Assembly: GCF_007713735.2 (NCBI RefSeq)
Contig: NZ_VMNW02000076.1
Span: 1 to 46,034 of the forward strand
Source of the DNA: Amycolatopsis acidicola
GTDB taxonomy: Bacteria; Actinomycetota; Actinomycetes; Mycobacteriales; Pseudonocardiaceae
Reading direction: 5' to 3'
Length of the DNA stretch: 46,034 bases
In this document: piece by piece, positions 24,920 to 31,339 of the stretch
Position numbering within the stretch: the stretch's first letter is position 1
Layout of the letters: each line of letters begins with the position of its first letter
Notes under the pieces: model-generated
Databases searched by the model: none
What the model was told of the DNA's origin: nothing
The model's input: the letters and a program-made list of their open reading frames with translations, nothing else
Made by a program: the position numbers and the translations under genes

Positions 24920-25429
24920 ATGCACACGCTGATCGTGTACGAGTCGATGTTCGGCAACACCCAGCGGGTGGCCGAGGCCATCGCGGCCGGGCTGCGCACC
25001 GACGTGGAGGTGGTCAACGTCGACGCGGCGCCGCGGGACCTGTCCGGCGTCGACCTGCTGGTCGTGGGCGGGCCGACGCATGTGCACGGGATGAGCCGCC
25101 CGTCGACGCGGACGAGCGCGGCGAAGCAGGCCAACGGGGAAGTCCGCTCGCACACCGGGCTGCGTGAGTGGCTGGGCTCGCTCGGGACGGTGCCCGCCGG
25201 TATCCGCGCCGCGGCCTACGACACCCGGTTGAAGAAGCCGCGCTGGCTCACCGGCTCGGCGGCGAACGGGGCCAGGAAGTCGTTGCGCCGCAACAGATTC
25301 GACCTGTCGGTGGCACCGGAAAGCTTCTTCGTCAGCGGGGAGAACCCGGCGCGGTTGCTCGCCGGGGAAGCCGAGCGGGCGGAGTCCTGGGGCCAGGCCT
25401 TGTCGGCGTTCGCCGGAGAGCGACGCTGA
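24920..25429 (+). CDS. Flavodoxin-domain protein
   Basis: 169 residues. The N-terminal FMN-phosphate loop is YESMFGNTQRVAEAIA (about 7-22), followed by GVDLLVVGGPTHVHGMSRP for the isoalloxazine region. The C-terminal part carries a basic patch (RKSLRRNRFDL) and the closing strand/helix of the flavodoxin fold. It would carry or use electrons via FMN; whether as an electron carrier or a quinone/protoporphyrinogen-type oxidoreductase cannot be told. GGAAGGAA lies ahead of ATG 24920. It is convergent with the DosR-like gene, with only 4 bases between the stops. Confidence 0.85.
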   Translation: MHTLIVYESMFGNTQRVAEAIAAGLRTDVEVVNVDAAPRDLSGVDLLVVGGPTHVHGMSRPSTRTSAAKQANGEVRSHTGLREWLGSLGTVPAGIRAAAYDTRLKKPRWLTGSAANGARKSLRRNRFDLSVAPESFFVSGENPARLLAGEAERAESWGQALSAFAGERR

Positions 25430-25433
25430 CGGA

Positions 25434-26093
25434 TCACTGCGCTTCGCTCCGCATCGCCCGTTCCTCGCGGAGTTTGGTGGCCAGGACCGCCGCCTGGGTG
25501 CGGCGTTCGAGGTTGAGTTTGGTGAGGAGCCGGGACACGTAGTTCTTCACGGTTTTCTCGGCGAGGAACATTCGCTGGGAGATCTGCCGGTTCGTGAGGC
25601 CTTCACCGATCAGTTCGAGCAGCTCGCGTTCGCGGTCGTTGAGCGCGCCGAGCGGTCCTTTGTCGGCGGCGTCGGCGCGGAGTTTGGCCATGAGGGTGGC
25701 GGCGGCGCGGTTGTCGAGCAGGGAGCGGCCGGCGCCGACTTCGTGGACGGCGGAGATGAGGCGGAGTCCTTCGATGTCCTTGATGACGTAGCCGGCGGCC
25801 CCGGCGAGGATGGCGTTGAGCATCGCCTGCTCGTCGGTGAAGGAGGTCAGCATGATGACCTTCAGCTCGGGGAGTTTCGAGCGGAGGTCGCGGCACAGTT
25901 CGACGCCGTTGCCGTCGGGCAGGCGGACGTCGAGGAGCGCGATGTCGGGGCGCAGCGCGGGGATGCGGGCAAGCGCTTGCGCGGTCGTGCCCGCTTCGCC
26001 GGTGACCGTGATCCCGGGATCGGATTCGAGCAGGTCGGCCACGCCGCGGCGGACTATCTCGTGGTCGTCGACCAGGAACACCTTGATGGTCAA
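25434..26093 (-). CDS. dosR: DosR/DevR-like response regulator (NarL/LuxR type)
   Basis: Two-domain regulator of 219 residues. The receiver domain has the acidic pocket VDDHE (D9, D10), phospho-acceptor Asp55 (LLDVRLPDGNG), LTSF and the Lys in VIKD. A LuxR-type HTH follows with AEKTVKNYVSRLL, which agrees with the DNA-contacting helix of mycobacterial DosR as I recall it, as do VGAGRSLLDNRAAA and ERRTQAAV. GTG 26102 is the longest start, but GGAGGTGAT at 26095-26103 is an ideal ribosome-binding site for TTG 26093. Two DosR-like boxes lie upstream, indicating autoregulation. No histidine kinase is adjacent. Confidence 0.9.
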   Translation of the reverse strand: MTIKVFLVDDHEIVRRGVADLLESDPGITVTGEAGTTAQALARIPALRPDIALLDVRLPDGNGVELCRDLRSKLPELKVIMLTSFTDEQAMLNAILAGAAGYVIKDIEGLRLISAVHEVGAGRSLLDNRAAATLMAKLRADAADKGPLGALNDRERELLELIGEGLTNRQISQRMFLAEKTVKNYVSRLLTKLNLERRTQAAVLATKLREERAMRSEAQ

Positions 26094-26117
26094 GGGAATC
26101 ACCTCCGGTGGTGACCA

Positions 26118-26182
26118 AGGCTAGAACCGTGATCACCGCGGCGGACGCGGCCTAGGTCCCCGGCCGGGAGGCCGAAAGTCCT
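26118..26182 (-). promoter_or_regulatory. dosR promoter with two DosR-like boxes
   Basis: On the minus strand, TAGCCT at 26123-26118 is a likely -10. Boxes at 26146-26160 (GGGACCTAGGCCGCG, 9/12) and 26168-26182 (AGGACTTTCGGCCTC, 9/12) are centred 22 bp apart, at about -42 and -64. This is the expected position for activation by DosR itself. Confidence 0.62.
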
Positions 26183-26196
26183 CAGTCGCCGAGCCG

Positions 26197-26263
26197 AGGG
26201 CCCTTGGACCCCTCGCCGGGGGACGGGCGGCCCTGTCCCGAGCGAGGGTGCCGCGGGCAGCCT
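26197..26263 (+). promoter_or_regulatory. DosR-like boxes and probable leaderless promoter of the usp-ppk2 unit
   Basis: Boxes at 26197-26211 (9/12, read on the minus strand) and 26220-26234 (GGGACGGGCGGCCCT, 10/12) are centred 23 bp apart. CAGCCT at 26258-26263 could be the -10. Transcription would then start at or just before ATG 26271, where no ribosome-binding site is seen, giving a leaderless message with boxes near -43 and -66. Confidence 0.58.
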
Positions 26264-26270
26264 GGCTCGC

Positions 26271-27170
26271 ATGATGGACACGGCGGCGCGGCATTCGATC
26301 CTGGTGGGTATCGACGGTTCCCAGTCGGCGTTGCACGCTGCCCGGTGGGCCGCGGAGGAGGCGTCCGAGCGGCAGGTTCCGGTGCGGCTGTTCCACGCGT
26401 GCGTGGTGCCGCCGATGGGGCCGCACGTCACCACCGTGACGACGGCGGCGATGATCGAATCCCTGGTGGAGCAGGGACACCACTGGCTGCGCCGGGCGCG
26501 GGAGGAGGTGCGGGCCGCTGTCCCGGAGCTGACGGTGCGCACCGATCTGCGGGTGGGCCCTGCGGCGGGCGAGATCATCGACGAGTCGGCGAAGTCCCGG
26601 CTGGTGGTGCTCGGCTCCCGCGGTCTCGGCGGCTTCAAGGGGATGCTGGTCGGGTCCGTGTCGGTGGGCGTCGCGGCGCACGGGCATTGCCCGGTGGTCG
26701 TGGTGCGGGGGCGGATGCCGGACGATCCGCCGCCGGAGGCCGGGCCGGTCGTGGTCGGGGTGGATGGATCGGCGGTCGGTGACGCGGCGGTGGAGTTCGC
26801 GTTCGAGGAGGCGAGTTTCCGTCAGGCGGTGCTGGTGGCGGTGCATACCTGGCTGGATGTGTCGGTCGCGGATACGTGGGCGGCGTTGCCGCGCGACATC
26901 GACTGGGATTCGGTGGCCGAGGACGAGAGCAGGCTGCTGTCGGAGCGGCTCGCGGGCTGGCGGGAGAAGTTCCCCGACGTGGAGTTGCGTCAGCGTGTCC
27001 TGCGGGACCGGCCGGTGCGGGGGCTGCTGGAGGAGGCGGAGGGCGCGCAGCTGATCGTGGTCGGTTCGCGGGGCCGGGGCGGGATCGTGGGCATGGGCCT
27101 GGGTTCGACGAGCCAGAGCCTGCTGCACCACAGCGCCTGCCCGGTCGCGGTCGTGCGGCCGGAGGCGTGA
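26271..27170 (+). CDS. Tandem-domain universal stress protein
   Basis: Two UspA domains in 299 residues (about 6-148 and 155-298). Each ends with an ATP-binding G-2x-G-9x-G(S) pattern: GSRGLGGFKGMLVGSVS and GSRGRGGIVGMGLGSTS. The first domain begins SILVGIDGSQSALHAARWA. The layout matches ATP-binding mycobacterial stress proteins induced by DosR, which restrain growth in dormancy (family knowledge). It is followed by PPK2 with a TGATG overlap. No ribosome-binding site is obvious, supporting leaderless translation. Confidence 0.93.
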   Translation: MMDTAARHSILVGIDGSQSALHAARWAAEEASERQVPVRLFHACVVPPMGPHVTTVTTAAMIESLVEQGHHWLRRAREEVRAAVPELTVRTDLRVGPAAGEIIDESAKSRLVVLGSRGLGGFKGMLVGSVSVGVAAHGHCPVVVVRGRMPDDPPPEAGPVVVGVDGSAVGDAAVEFAFEEASFRQAVLVAVHTWLDVSVADTWAALPRDIDWDSVAEDESRLLSERLAGWREKFPDVELRQRVLRDRPVRGLLEEAEGAQLIVVGSRGRGGIVGMGLGSTSQSLLHHSACPVAVVRPEA

Positions 27171-27961
27171 TGGGCAACAGGATTCCCCGCAAGGTCTACG
27201 AGCCGGAACTGGGCAGGCTGCAGGGTGAACTGGTCAAACTGCAGGAGTGGGTGCGCGCCGAGCGGCAGCGGCTCGTCGTGATCTTCGAGGGCAGGGACGC
27301 GGCGGGCAAGGGCAGCACGATCAAGCGCATCACCGAATACCTCAACCCGCGGGTGGCCCGGATCGTGGCGCTGGCCAAACCGGACGACCGGGAACAGGGC
27401 GAGTGGTACTTCCAGCGGTACGTGAACGAGCTGCCCGCGGCCGGGGAGATCGTGCTGATGGACCGCAGCTGGTACAACCGCGCCGGGGTCGAGTGGGTGA
27501 TGGGGTACTGCACCGCCGAGGAGCACCGGCGGTTCCTGCACCAGTGCCCCATTTTCGAGCGGCTGCTGGTGGAGGACGGGATCCTGCTGCGGAAGTACTG
27601 GTTCTCGGTCAGCGCGCGGGAGCAGGAACGCCGCATCCGCGCCCGCCTCGACGACCCGGTGCGGCGGTGGAAACTGTCCGCAGTGGATCTGGAGTCGATC
27701 AGCCGGTGGGACGACTACTCCCGGGCGAAGGACGAGATGATCCTGTACACGGACATCCCCGAAGCACCATGGTCCATTGTGGACAGCGACGACAAACGGC
27801 GGGCCCGCCTCAACACGATCGCGCACCTGCTGTCCACGCTGCCCTACCACGAGGTCCCGCCGCCCGCGATCAGGCTGCCGGAGATCCCCGAAGGCACCGG
27901 ATACCGGCGCCCGGAACGGAACCCGGGCAGCTACGTCCCCGACCACGCGAGCACTCTCTGA
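27170..27961 (+). CDS. ppk2: Polyphosphate kinase 2 family protein
   Basis: Phosphorylates nucleoside mono- or diphosphates using polyphosphate. It has a P-loop kinase fold: Walker A GRDAAGKGST (41-50), Walker B MDRSWYNR (97-104), the PPK2 lid region with RRFLHQCPIFERLL, and RWDDYSRAKDEMI near residue 183. The 263 residues correspond to a one-domain PPK2. The residue after Walker A and the short N-terminus suggest an ADP/GDP-type class, but I cannot be sure. It is coupled to the universal stress gene, so polyphosphate would serve as an energy reserve in the DosR-like response. Confidence 0.93.
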   Translation: MGNRIPRKVYEPELGRLQGELVKLQEWVRAERQRLVVIFEGRDAAGKGSTIKRITEYLNPRVARIVALAKPDDREQGEWYFQRYVNELPAAGEIVLMDRSWYNRAGVEWVMGYCTAEEHRRFLHQCPIFERLLVEDGILLRKYWFSVSAREQERRIRARLDDPVRRWKLSAVDLESISRWDDYSRAKDEMILYTDIPEAPWSIVDSDDKRRARLNTIAHLLSTLPYHEVPPPAIRLPEIPEGTGYRRPERNPGSYVPDHASTL

Positions 27962-27977
27962 CGCGGCGTTCGGCCAT

Positions 27978-28007
27978 GGCGACTCAGTCCGGCGGGGTGA
28001 TGCGGCC
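27978..28007. repeat. 30-bp direct repeat, copy A
   Basis: Starts GGCGACTCAGTCCGGCGGGG and is identical over 30 bp to 28349-28378. Copy B contains the last codons and stop of the small membrane protein gene; copy A encodes the same ITPPD-stop on the minus strand but lacks the gene body. The 371-bp offset suggests duplication or insertion at the 3' end of that gene. Confidence 0.85.
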
Positions 28008-28030
28008 GTGCGGAACGCCTCGCCGCTGCT

Positions 28031-28335
28031 CTAGTCCCCGGCCGGGATCCTCGTGCCCGGCAAGGAGTTCTGGCCGACGGCGACCGTGGCCACCAGCGTG
28101 GCGTCGCCGAGGACGTGCGGCGGTGATTGTGGATGTTCGGGCCCGGTGCAGCGGCGACCTCCAGCACGCGGCGTTCGGCCTCGGCCTGCGCGGCCAGCGG
28201 CGCGGGGAGCCGCTGGATGACCTGGTCGTGCGGGTTACGGGCGATGCCGTCGCGGTCGGCGAGCGCTTCGTACTCGTCCAGCCGCTGCTGGTCGCGCGCG
28301 AGCTGCAGGGCCAGGGCGGCGGCGAACTCCAGCAC
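28031..28335 (-). pseudogene. Probable frameshifted remnant of an unknown gene
   Basis: From GTG 28335 the minus strand reads a plausible protein (LEFAAALALQLARDQQRLDE and onward through NPHDQVIQRLPAPLAAQAEA) until about 28140. A second frame then reads equally well (HVLGDATLVATVAVGQNSLP) to TAG at 28031-28033. A single indel near 28110-28145 would join them. The family is not recognised. The block lies between the two 30-bp direct repeats and has no ribosome-binding site. The rest of the 27962-28354 gap holds nothing else I can support. Confidence 0.4.
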
Positions 28336-28348
28336 GCGGCGTCCGCCC

Positions 28349-28378
28349 GGCGACTCAGTCCGGCGGGGTGATGCGGCC
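28349..28378. repeat. 30-bp direct repeat, copy B
   Basis: Identical to 27978-28007. It covers the last codons (GRITPPD) and the TGA of the small membrane protein gene on the minus strand. A shorter related stretch, CAGCACGCGGCGT, also recurs at 28161 and 28331, so the area has been reshuffled more than once. Confidence 0.85.
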
Positions 28379-28579
28379 CAGCCGGAAGTAGGCCACCGGA
28401 CCGGCGAAGTTGATCCCGATCACGAGCGCCCACAACCGTTTCGGGCCCCGGACGCGCTCGGCGGGCCGGCGCGACAGGTCCCACCAGGCGCTCCCGGCCA
28501 GCGTCACCTGCACGACGCCCGCGCCGATGACGGCCGCCTTCGCCGGGGTCGAGAGCTCGGACCAGTTCTTGTGCGTCAT
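28355..28579 (-). CDS. Small membrane protein, PLDc_N-like (74 aa)
   Basis: Two hydrophobic segments, AAVIGAGVVQVTLAGSAWWD (about 14-33) and LWALVIGINFAGPVAYF (about 49-65), are joined by the polar RRPAERVRGPKR. This is the pattern of the PLDc_N family, a short domain also found at the front of cardiolipin synthases but often free-standing in actinobacteria. GGAGG lies 10 bases before ATG 28579; a GTG two codons upstream is possible. Function unknown. It is divergent from the CBS-BON gene across a pair of DosR-like boxes, so it may be part of the same regulon. Confidence 0.78.
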   Translation of the reverse strand: MTHKNWSELSTPAKAAVIGAGVVQVTLAGSAWWDLSRRPAERVRGPKRLWALVIGINFAGPVAYFRLGRITPPD

Positions 28580-28619
28580 GGTCACCCATCCTCCGCTATG
28601 GACGCCCGGCCCGCGAGGC

Positions 28620-28681
28620 CACGCCGAAAGTCCCCGCCGCGAAGGGCCGAAGGCTCTGCTCACGCCCACCCGTCCTTGCGT
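28620..28681 (+). promoter_or_regulatory. Paired DosR-like boxes between the membrane protein and CBS-BON genes
   Basis: 28620-28634 (GGGACTTTCGGCGTG on the minus strand, 9/12) and 28643-28657 (AGAGCCTTCGGCCCT, 8/12) are centred 23 bp apart. TTGCGT at 28676-28681 could be the -10 for the plus-strand CBS gene. The left gene (28579, minus) might also be served. Confidence 0.52.
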
Positions 28682-28716
28682 TGACTGGCATCGCGAACCG
28701 AACTTGGAGGTCTGCC

Positions 28717-29349
28717 ATGCGAACGCTCACCGTCGGCGCGGTGATGACCCGCGACGTGCACACGGTCCCGCCCGAAGCGGAGTTCAAGGACATCGCCCGG
28801 CTGCTGGCCCGCGAGCGGATCAGCGCCGTGCCCGTCGTCGCGGGCGACGGGACCGTGCTCGGGGTGGTGTCGGAGGCCGATCTGCTCCCCAAGCAACAGC
28901 GCGCGCCGGGCCGCCACGCCCGGCGATGGCGGCACAAGGCCGAAGCGAGCCTCGCCCGTGACCTGATGACCAGCCCCGCCCGCACGGTCGACATCGGCGC
29001 GCCGCTGGCCGAGGTGGTGCGCCAGTTGCTCGACGCCGGGGTCCGCCGGCTTTTCGTGCTGGACGACGGGAAGCTCGCCGGGGTGCTCGCGCGCCGGGAC
29101 GTCGTCGGGGTGTTCCTGCGCGGGGACGAGGAACTCGCCGCCGAGATCGAGGACGAGGTGTTCCACCGCGCCCTGCTGGCCGACCCTGGCCGCTACAGCA
29201 TCACCGTCGTCAACGGCGACGTGACGTTGCTCGGGCGGCTGGAGCGCAAGAGCGCCGTCCGCGCGGCCGGGGAGCTGAGCGCGCTGATCCCCGGCGTGCT
29301 CAGCGTGTGCAACCGGCTCGACTACGTCTGGGACGACGAGGACCGCTGA
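28717..29349 (+). CDS. CBS-domain protein with C-terminal BON domain, second copy
   Basis: 210 residues with the same plan as the protein at 20442: CBS pair (about 4-60 with VGAVMTRDVHTVPPEAEF; 82-135 with LARDLMTSPARTVDIGA) and a BON-like tail (about 145-205, containing YSITVVNGDVTLLGRLERK). A basic linker (RHARRWRHKAEAS) separates the CBS motifs. ATG 28717 has GGAGG 6 bases upstream; a TTG at 28681 would overlap the promoter. The context suggests an adenylate-sensing role under hypoxia, by analogy with DosR-regulated CBS proteins. Confidence 0.87.
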   Translation: MRTLTVGAVMTRDVHTVPPEAEFKDIARLLARERISAVPVVAGDGTVLGVVSEADLLPKQQRAPGRHARRWRHKAEASLARDLMTSPARTVDIGAPLAEVVRQLLDAGVRRLFVLDDGKLAGVLARRDVVGVFLRGDEELAAEIEDEVFHRALLADPGRYSITVVNGDVTLLGRLERKSAVRAAGELSALIPGVLSVCNRLDYVWDDEDR

Positions 29350-29356
29350 CCGGCCC

Positions 29357-29423
29357 CCGGCCGAAGGTCCCGTGATCCAGGGTCCAACAGCCCCAGACAA
29401 CAGGCCCCGCCGCGGTCTAGCGT
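29357..29423 (+). promoter_or_regulatory. Paired DosR-like boxes and leaderless promoter of usp/Rv1733c-like genes
   Basis: On the minus strand 29357-29371 reads GGGACCTTCGGCCGG (9/12) and 29379-29393 reads GGGCTGTTGGACCCT (9/12), centred 22 bp apart. TAGCGT at 29418-29423 is a good -10, identical to that at 20407. Its start site would fall on or next to ATG 29431, placing the boxes near -44 and -66 and making the message leaderless. Confidence 0.65.
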
Positions 29424-29430
29424 CGCGGGC

Positions 29431-29922
29431 ATGAGCGGTCAGGGCACGATCGTCGTCGGAGTCGACGGGTCGAAGAGCAGTGAGGCAGCGTTGCGCTGGG
29501 CGGTGGCGGAAGCGGCGGCCACGCGGCGCGACGTGCTGGTGATGACAGCGTGGAGCCAGGTCGTCGCGGCTGACGCGGGCGCACCGGGCCAGCCCGTCGA
29601 CGACCTGGTGGCCGCGCACCGCGCGGCACAGCAGAAGGTGCTGGAGGCCGTGGCCAGGCCGGACGTGACCATCCGCGGCGAGATCGTCGAGGGCGACCCC
29701 ACCGACGTCCTGCTCACCGCGTCCGACGGTGCCGACCTGCTCGTGCTGGGCACACACGGCCGCGGCGCCGTCATGCGGACGCTCCTCGGCTCGGTCAGCG
29801 CCCGCTGCCTGCGGAAGGCGAACTGCCCCGTGGTCGTCCTGCCGCTGCGCGCCGTGGCCCCGGAGGGCACGGCCACGCACGAGGCCGCGGCCATGGACTA
29901 CGCGCCGGGCCCCGTTCTCTGA
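29431..29922 (+). CDS. Universal stress protein, single domain
   Basis: 163 residues of UspA fold. It begins TIVVGVDGSKSSEAALRWAV and ends with the ATP-binding pattern GTHGRGAVMRTLLGSVS, then CPVVVLPL. A C-terminal tail of about 25 residues (EGTATHEAAAMDYAPGPVL) is not part of the usual fold. There is no ribosome-binding site; the -10 TAGCGT lies 8 bases before the ATG, consistent with leaderless translation. The membrane-protein gene follows after 13 bases. Confidence 0.92.
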   Translation: MSGQGTIVVGVDGSKSSEAALRWAVAEAAATRRDVLVMTAWSQVVAADAGAPGQPVDDLVAAHRAAQQKVLEAVARPDVTIRGEIVEGDPTDVLLTASDGADLLVLGTHGRGAVMRTLLGSVSARCLRKANCPVVVLPLRAVAPEGTATHEAAAMDYAPGPVL

Positions 29923-29935
29923 CGAGGAGTCCACA

Positions 29936-30517
29936 GTGGACGGCAGACGGTGGTGGCGGCTGGCGCACGCGGGCCGCAACCCGTTGGTACGCCGGGGCGA
30001 CCGGGTGGAAACCGCGTTGCTCCTGTTCTTCGTGCTCCTGGCGCTGGCCGCGCTGCCCGTCGCCTGGACGATGGGAGCGAAGAGCTTCGACGCGCAACAG
30101 GCCGTGGTCCTTCAGGCACGCGCTGACCGGCACCCGGCGGAGGCGGTGCTCCTGGCCGATGCGGCCCCCGACATCGTGAGCCCCGAGGGCATGCCCGTGC
30201 ACGCGAAGACGTCCGTCGAAGCGGCCTGGCGCCTGCCGGACGGCAGCGACCGCACCGGCACGGTGCTGGCCGAGCGCGGCACGACGGCGGGTACGACCGT
30301 GCCGATCTGGCTGGACGACTCCGGGAACCCGGTGGCCGCGCCACCCGGCCGGGCTTCGCCGTTGATCGTCGGCGTGACCACCGCGGCGCTGTGCTGGCTG
30401 GCCTTCACCGGGTTCCTGACCGGCGTCTTCTGCCTCGTCCGGTACTTCGACGACCGCCGGCGTTACGCCCGCTGGGAACGCGAGTGGCCGCGCTCGCCCG
30501 CGGACAGCGGGAAGTAG
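29936..30517 (+). CDS. Rv1733c-like two-helix membrane protein
   Basis: 193 residues starting at GTG 29936, with GAGGAG 6 bases upstream. A basic N-terminus (GRRWWRLAHAGRNPLVRRGD) leads into a membrane helix (TALLLFFVLLALAALPVAW), then an extracytoplasmic domain of about 100 residues with PIWLDDSGNPVAAPPG, a second helix (VGVTTAALCWLAFTGFLTGV) and a basic cytoplasmic tail. This topology and the IWLDDSGN motif match the DosR-regulon antigen family Rv1733c of mycobacteria, whose function is unknown. It is downstream of a universal stress gene under DosR-like boxes. Confidence 0.85.
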   Translation: MDGRRWWRLAHAGRNPLVRRGDRVETALLLFFVLLALAALPVAWTMGAKSFDAQQAVVLQARADRHPAEAVLLADAAPDIVSPEGMPVHAKTSVEAAWRLPDGSDRTGTVLAERGTTAGTTVPIWLDDSGNPVAAPPGRASPLIVGVTTAALCWLAFTGFLTGVFCLVRYFDDRRRYARWEREWPRSPADSGK

Positions 30518-30547
30518 CTGGTCGTCCCGGATATCCCGGCCGGTACT

Positions 30548-30570
30548 TTACACTGTTAGGTATCCGGAGG
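30548..30570. promoter_or_regulatory. Putative TetR operator/promoter ahead of the tetR at 30580
   Basis: TTTACACTGTTAGGTATCCGG lies just before the ribosome-binding site. Its complement begins CCGGATACCT, and the promoter of the next gene contains CCGGATAACTGG (31235 onward). The shared CCGGATA and nearby TTAA/TTTA bases suggest one regulator acts on both, but the two sites align imperfectly. Confidence 0.4.
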
Positions 30571-30579
30571 GAAGTGATC

Positions 30580-31200
30580 ATGGGACGCCCGAAGACCCCG
30601 CTCGTCGACCGGGAAGAAGTGGTCGCCACGGCGCTCGGCATCATCGACAAGGATGGCCTCGACGCGCTCAGCCTGCGCCGCCTGGGCACCGAGCTCGGCG
30701 TCACCGGGGCGGCCCTGTACCACCACTTCGCGGACAAGGAGGAGATCCTGCGCGGCGTGGTGGAGCTGGTGCTCTCGCGCGAAGTGCTGCCCAGGCTCGA
30801 GAACGGCGGCTGGGAGGACTACGTCGAAGCGTCGGTCACCCGGTTCCGCGCGGCGCTGGTGGCGCATCCGAACAGCGCGCCGCTGATGGCCCCGCGCGGC
30901 ACGCGGCCGCCGTTCGACAACCTGCACCGGGAGTTCATCGCCACGAAGATGCTCGAAGCGGGCGTGCCAAGGCGGCTGTGCTACCCGATCATCGACAGCA
31001 CCGAATCGCTGGTGTTCGGCTCGGTCATGACGAACCCGCGGCAGCTGCCCCTCCAGGAGAGACTCGGCCTGTACGGCCGCGGTGACCAGCCGAACCTGCA
31101 GAAGGTCGTCCGTGCCACCGCGAAAGCCGCGGACCGCGTCTTCCAGCTCCAGCTGCGTGCGCTGCTGGCGGGCTGGCGGGTGCTCATCGAAGAAGGCTGA
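30580..31200 (+). CDS. TetR-family regulator (TetR class with C-terminal TetR_C-like domain)
   Basis: 206 residues. The HTH at about 12-56 includes LDALSLRRLGTELGVTGAAL followed by YHHFADKEEIL, the classical TetR-type recognition helix. The C-terminal half (SVTRFRAALVAHPNSAPLM) is the ligand/dimer domain. ATG 30580 is 9 bases after GGAGG. It lies upstream of and in the same direction as the LLM oxidoreductase/SDR/ligase set and probably controls it. This is a local inference from the shared CCGGATA motifs. Confidence 0.85.
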   Translation: MGRPKTPLVDREEVVATALGIIDKDGLDALSLRRLGTELGVTGAALYHHFADKEEILRGVVELVLSREVLPRLENGGWEDYVEASVTRFRAALVAHPNSAPLMAPRGTRPPFDNLHREFIATKMLEAGVPRRLCYPIIDSTESLVFGSVMTNPRQLPLQERLGLYGRGDQPNLQKVVRATAKAADRVFQLQLRALLAGWRVLIEEG

Positions 31201-31234
31201 TTCCTCGTCATGGCGGGAAATCCGGCGAGTCTTC

Positions 31235-31271
31235 CGGATAACTGGACACCGTTAAATTTGATCCCTACCGT
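31235..31271 (+). promoter_or_regulatory. Promoter of the LLM/SDR/ligase operon
   Basis: TGGACA (31243-31248) and TACCGT (31266-31271) with a 17-bp spacer form a reasonable sigma-70-type promoter. CCGGATAACTGGACACC overlaps the -35 and resembles the sequence ahead of the tetR gene. A short frame starting TTG at 31315 behind GGAGGGA (reading LSRKADLP) ends on the LLM start codon and could act as a coupling leader. Confidence 0.45.
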
Positions 31272-31339
31272 GGTGAGGCGAGAGACTCCCCGAGTCGCCT
31301 GGAGGGACGAGCCTTGTCCAGGAAAGCGGACCTCCCGTG

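Noticed and set aside
26133..27131. 332-codon minus-strand frame opposite the tandem universal stress protein
   Set aside because: His/Arg/Pro-rich shadow without a ribosome-binding site; it also crosses the mapped DosR-like boxes.
27962..28371. Plus-strand continuation of the frame overlapping ppk2 to 28371
   Set aside because: It reads through ppk2 out of frame and has shadow-type composition; the protein-like reading in this gap is on the minus strand.
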